Assembly (NCBI GenBank): GCA_964007475.1
Contig: OZ023274.1
Span: 24,696,043 to 24,760,042, forward strand
Length of the DNA stretch: 64,000 bases
Reading direction: 5' to 3'
Source: Hybos culiciformis
Lineage: Eukaryota > Arthropoda > Insecta > Diptera > Hybotidae
In this document: piece after piece, positions 60,730 through 64,000 of the stretch
Layout of the letters: every line of letters starts with the position of its first letter
Position numbering within the stretch: the first letter of the stretch is position 1
Notes under the pieces: generated by a model
Told to the model about the DNA's origin: nothing
Database searches by the model: none
What the model saw: the letters and a program-made list of their open reading frames with translations, nothing else
Translations under genes and position numbers: made by a program

Positions 60730-62330
60730 TTTCCCAATATTCCAATTTACTTAACAATAATTCTTAAAATTTTTCGTTCAGTTCCTACACTTTTTTTGAT
60801 ATAGTATTGAATTAAAAAAATTCGGGAACCTAGTGTTTATAGAAATGCGTATTTATTTGGGCCTATTTTCTAAATAAACATTGCATATTTTTATATAGAT
60901 AAGTGGATAAGCAATTTATTTTTTTATATAGAGAAATGGGCCGGTAGTCCAAAACTTCTCGGTTTAATTTTTATAGCCAGTCCAACCCTGATTGTACTTC
61001 ATGTTTTTATTTCATATATGAATAAACTTAAAATTATTTTCTCTTATATTAACTATATAACAGCAGAAAGCAAATTAACCTTTTTGTTTAATAAAAATTT
61101 TGAAAGGGCCCCATAATATTTTAGCCTTGGGAGCCCACCCCTCAAGAGTAGATCCGGTTCTGCTGTTGACAGCAGCAAGCATTTTTTCCCTGGCTAAAAA
61201 AAAAAAATTATTATGTTTTATTATTTTAATTTAATATAAAAATTTTTTTTTATTTAAGGCTTAGTATGCTGATACAAAAAAAGTAGTACGGTGTGAAAAA
61301 AAAGATTTTTGCTTTGTAGTACGCTGATAAAAAAAAATTATTTACTGAGTGACAAAAAATCTATTTGGCAGCTGCTTTTTTTTCAAATATTTTTCTACCC
61401 AGGAAGATAAATGATTGCAAAAACTTGACATTATTGGGTTAGAACAATAAAAAATGAATAAAAATAATCAGATGATTGTGTCAAATAGTTGTCAACGTTT
61501 ATCAAACATTTTTCAGATATTTTTCAGTGATATTTTTTGCAACTTTTTGGAACGTAGTTCCTTATCAGACGCTCTTGTGGAAAAATTTATTGAAAATTTG
61601 AACACTTAGTGTCGCTAAACATATGATAAAAAAAAGTTAAAAAAAAAAAAGTATTTTTTATGAATTTTGAAATAATGAATTTTTAAAAAATTATTTAAAT
61701 TCACTATATTTTATTGATTTGAATGTTAAATATTTAATTTTTTTTTTAAATAAAACTCAAAACTAATCGCACTTTTTTAAGCAAAATAATACTTTTTTAT
61801 TTTTTAAATAAGCTTGTTTTTTTTAATTTTTTTGATCATTCTAATTTGGAAGATTGAAATTAGACTATTTGTTTCGCTTTTTGTTGTCTTTTCATTTAGT
61901 GCAAAACCGTGGTTGACTTTATTATGCTACAATGGAAATTTATTAAAATACATACAGATTGATTGGGCATACACCGTCGTACGAATGAAATAATAAGAAC
62001 TAACTTAGAAACTGGATTTTTTCATACAAAAAAACTAACTAATAGCCTTTCCAAACTTTTTTTCTTATAATCTTATGATACGTTAAAGAAATCCGTGCTA
62101 TTAAAAAATTTTGGTATTTAAATATTTTTTAGTTATTTTAATAAATATTGTGTTTGTTGGTTTGCATTAATAATTAATGGAAATAAAACAGTAAGAATAG
62201 AACAATCCAATGAAATTTATAAACTAAAAATCAAAAATTATATCAAAGTTATCTATCAATATTATCTGTACAAAATAATTCCGATGTTTCACATCTATCA
62301 GACGTCCCGCGACGATTCTTGTGTTTTTTA

Positions 62331-62510
62331 TTGAATTTTGTATGAAAATTTATAAACTTAAATTTTAATTGATTTTATAAAATATTTATAAAATAAAATA
62401 TTTAGAAAATATTAATTTTTTATTATTAACTAATTAATATTTTATGGTTCAAATAAAATTTTCATTTTCATACTAATTTCAATATAAATAAAAATCTTGT
62501 AGAATTTTGT
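62331..62510. repeat. Direct repeat copy 1 inside the TTAA element
   Basis: About 175 bp shared in direct orientation with 62820-62991, including TGTATGAAAATT.ATAAACTT and AAAATATTAATTTTTTATTA, then TTAACTAATTAATATTTTA. Confidence 0.85.
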
Positions 62511-62541
62511 CAGTTTTATTTTAAAGGCGCTATTCGGTACA

Positions 62542-62572
62542 AAGTCAAGTCAAGTCAAGTCAAGTCAAGTCG
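62542..62572. repeat. (GTCAA)n microsatellite
   Basis: Six consecutive AGTCA/GTCAA units, followed by the balanced sequence GTCTGCCGGCGTTAGAC. Confidence 0.9.
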
Positions 62573-62757
62573 TCTGCCGGCGTTAGACATTTCGATACTT
62601 TGCCATTTTGGCTATGACATTTGTTTTTTTTTTTGTGTTGCAAAAACAACAAAAACAAAAAATTAAAAGTTATAAATATATTAACGATACCGGTTAATTT
62701 TTTTAAAGTTTAAATAATGAGTCGACGCTGTCGCATTTTATATGATTTGATAAAATG

Positions 62758-62804
62758 TAAACAGTCCCTTTCACGGCAAATAAACAGTCCCTCTCGCGGC
62801 AAAT
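62758..62804. repeat. 23-bp tandem duplication
   Basis: AAACAGTCCCTTTCACGGCA and AAACAGTCCCTCTCGCGGCA follow each other directly, each ending AAAT. Confidence 0.85.
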
Positions 62805-62819
62805 AGTAATAATTATTTA

Positions 62820-62991
62820 TTGAACTTTGTATGAAAATTGATAAACTTAAATTTTATTTGATTTTTTAAAGTATTAATAAAATATTTCGAAAATATTAAT
62901 TTTTTATTATTAACTAATTAATATTTTAGAGCTCAAATAAAAATCAGATTTTCGTACTAATTTCAATGTAAATAAAAATTTTGTATGTTTT
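62820..62991. repeat. Direct repeat copy 2 inside the TTAA element
   Basis: Second copy of 62331-62510, about 490 bp downstream, with scattered substitutions. Confidence 0.85.
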
Positions 62992-63605
62992 TTTTAAGGT
63001 AAATGGTTGTGAAAAAAATTATTTTCCAAAAATCTACTTTTACAAACTTTTTTTCGAAATTTTCGAAAGATGCCATTTGAAGGTCATCTGGGAGTAGTTA
63101 GTTTTAGCTTTTTGAATTTTCGATGGCAAAAAAGAACTTCGAAATTCGGAAAAACAGTCCAAAATTGCTCCTTAAAAAAGGTTTCTTTAAATGAAAAAAT
63201 GCAAAATTACAGAAAACTGGGAAAAGTAGAAAAAAGTTTCTTTTTAAATTGATAAAATTTTGAATTGAATTGCTAAGGAACTACGTTCCAATCGGGTGTC
63301 CCATGACAGCTCTTTTGTTTTTTTTTCACAGCGTACTAAGCTTAAAAGTAAAAAATTTAAATTAGTTATTTTTAATTTGTTTTCAATTTGAGAATAATAA
63401 TAACAAATAGTAGAAATTCGTGTTTATATGGTTTAATTGAGGAATTGTCAAATACAAGGGTATTTTTGGAAGGAAGGGGGAAATCAAAGGAATAAGCACA
63501 TTGTTTCAACTCAACCACAATTATTAAAAAATGCCGGATGATGGAAGGTCATCTAACTACTAACAAGAGTAACAACGCCAACGCAGGAGCTGGAAAAAAA
63601 AAGTA

Positions 63606-64000
63606 ATGTATCTGTGTAGTTATTGCAACTTAGAAATTGATGACGAGGATGATGCGCTTGAATGTACAAAATGCAAAAAATGGGTCCACCTACGCTGTAC
63701 TTCATTAACTGCAGATGGATATTCTAATATAGGGGATGATCTCAACTTGACATGGCTTTGCCCGAACTGCGTCTCTGTTTCCTGTGCATCAACAAATGAT
63801 AAAATTGAATTCATTTTCTCTGAAATGAAAAAATCGTCTGCCCACCATTAGATAACCTATCTACCATAACCCACCATTAGATAAAGTTGACAACCTACTC
63901 AACAGCCGGAAACTGAAGGTAAGGTGAATAAACTATCCAATTCAATTAGAAAAGTAAAAAACGAGGTGGAATCCTTAGAAACTGAGTTGTGCCAGCTGAA
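63606..64000 (+). pseudogene. PHD-finger ORF, LINE ORF1-like, broken and cut by the window end
   Basis: An 81-codon frame from ATG 63606 to TAG 63851 carries a complete C4HC3 PHD pattern: C-x2-C (LCSYC), C-x2-C (ECTKC), H-x2-C (VHLRC) and C-x2-C (LCPNC), with the W of CKKWVHLRC. After several in-frame stops (63849-63890) the same frame resumes as an amphipathic heptad stretch, NKLSNSIRKVKNEVESLETE, a likely coiled coil that runs off the window. A PHD finger followed by a coiled coil is the layout of ORF1 proteins in some insect CR1/jockey-like LINEs. The break coincides with a short duplicated phrase (CCCACCATTAGATAA twice), pointing to replication slippage. A host PHD gene with an intron here is the alternative. 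Upstream at 63532 another ATG opens a frame broken after ten codons. Confidence 0.6.

Larger units (their letters stand above)
58852..60990. mobile_element. Middle hAT element of the nest (2139 bp with insert)
   Basis: The ends are CAGGGTTAGACTGGCCCACC and, as reverse complement of the right, CAGGGTTGGACTGGCTATAA. Perfect 8-bp target duplications ATTGTACT lie at 58844-58851 and 60991-60998. GGGCCGGTA-type motifs lie near both ends. It inserted just after the transposase fragment of the outer element, and is itself interrupted by 59525-60729. No transposase was recognised. Confidence 0.9.
58162..61162 (+). mobile_element. Outer hAT element of a three-level nest
   Basis: The left end is CAGGGCTGGATTTACCC and the right end, as reverse complement, is CAGAACCGGATCTAC; each is followed further in by a GGGCCCC block. 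The 8-bp flanks TTGTTGAC (58154-58161) and CTGTTGAC (61163-61170) match at 7 of 8 positions. Without the inserted 58852-60990 element and its 8-bp duplication it would be about 850 bp. It retains a broken hAT transposase C-terminus (58405-58823). Confidence 0.85.
61258..63341. mobile_element. TTAA-flanked DNA transposon remnant (about 2.1 kb)
   Basis: The left end is GGCTTAGTATGCTG and the right end, as reverse complement, is GCTTAGTACGCTG, bordered by TTAA at 61254-61257 and 63342-63345 (piggyBac-like target). Further in, TTGGAACGTAGTTCCTTA near 61549 faces its inverse near 63275. The terminal word AGTA(C/T)GCTGATA is repeated near 61270 and 61308. No transposase is recognised; the 60-codon ORF at 63070 is not diagnostic. 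Confidence 0.65.

Noticed and set aside
63620..63814. Minus-strand ORF opposite the PHD finger
   Set aside because: Mirror frame of the real PHD coding strand; its Ser/Gln-rich peptide has no domain.
1..64000. tRNA and rRNA genes
   Set aside because: No B-box-containing sequence folded into a tRNA cloverleaf (the best match, at 44279, is a SINE-like element), and no conserved rRNA segments were recognised.

Overview
The window is from a very AT-rich (roughly 80 % A+T by eye) insect genome, most likely a fly (Diptera). Two interrupted genes with consensus GT-AG introns, a DUF1091 gene (a family I know mainly from flies), a scylla/charybde (REDD/DDIT4-type) gene and many short non-autonomous DNA transposons support this. 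Bacterial features such as operons or ribosome binding sites are absent. Most apparent ORFs are homopolymer-rich or come from repeats.

Genes. (1) On the minus strand, a two-exon REDD1-like gene (scylla/charybde type) has coding exons at 19698-19208 and 18593-18509. Its second exon was found only by splice-site and family reasoning, and it restores the expected C-terminus. (2) On the plus strand, a four-exon DUF1091 secreted-protein gene spans 41152-42464, with all introns in phase 0 and a predicted product of 190 aa. (3) A PHD-finger reading frame followed by a broken coiled-coil, resembling ORF1 of a non-LTR retrotransposon, runs off the right edge from 63606. (4) Weaker candidate exons are a plus-strand terminal exon at 47023-47074 ending in a CaaX-like tetrapeptide, and a minus-strand pair at 38442-38407 and 35925-35896.

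Mobile DNA dominates what can be recognised. At least a dozen hAT-type elements can be bounded by terminal inverted repeats and 8-bp target duplications (2239, 3537, 4532, 10071, 12500, 34803, 37426, 42723, 44432, 52822, 58162, 58852 and 59525, all left ends). Three of them form a Russian-doll nest at 58162-61162. Several elements are filled almost entirely with copies of their own short terminal motif in opposite orientation in the two halves. There are also TA-flanked elements (15953, 25170, 50068), TTAA-flanked elements (52086, 61258), a tRNA-like SINE (44279), LINE remnants, and two decayed hAT transposase C-termini (37655, 58405-58823).

RNA. A type III-like hammerhead ribozyme motif lies at 11120-11186. 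It has all core nucleotides and complementary loops I and II, and a poly(A) run follows it. Together with the self-tiled MITEs it is the most unusual content here.

Long gaps (about 0.3-2.2, 4.9-10, 20.4-25.2, 29.9-34.6, 45.4-50 and 53.3-57.2 kb) are AT-rich intergenic or intronic DNA, with homopolymer tracts and no supportable gene.
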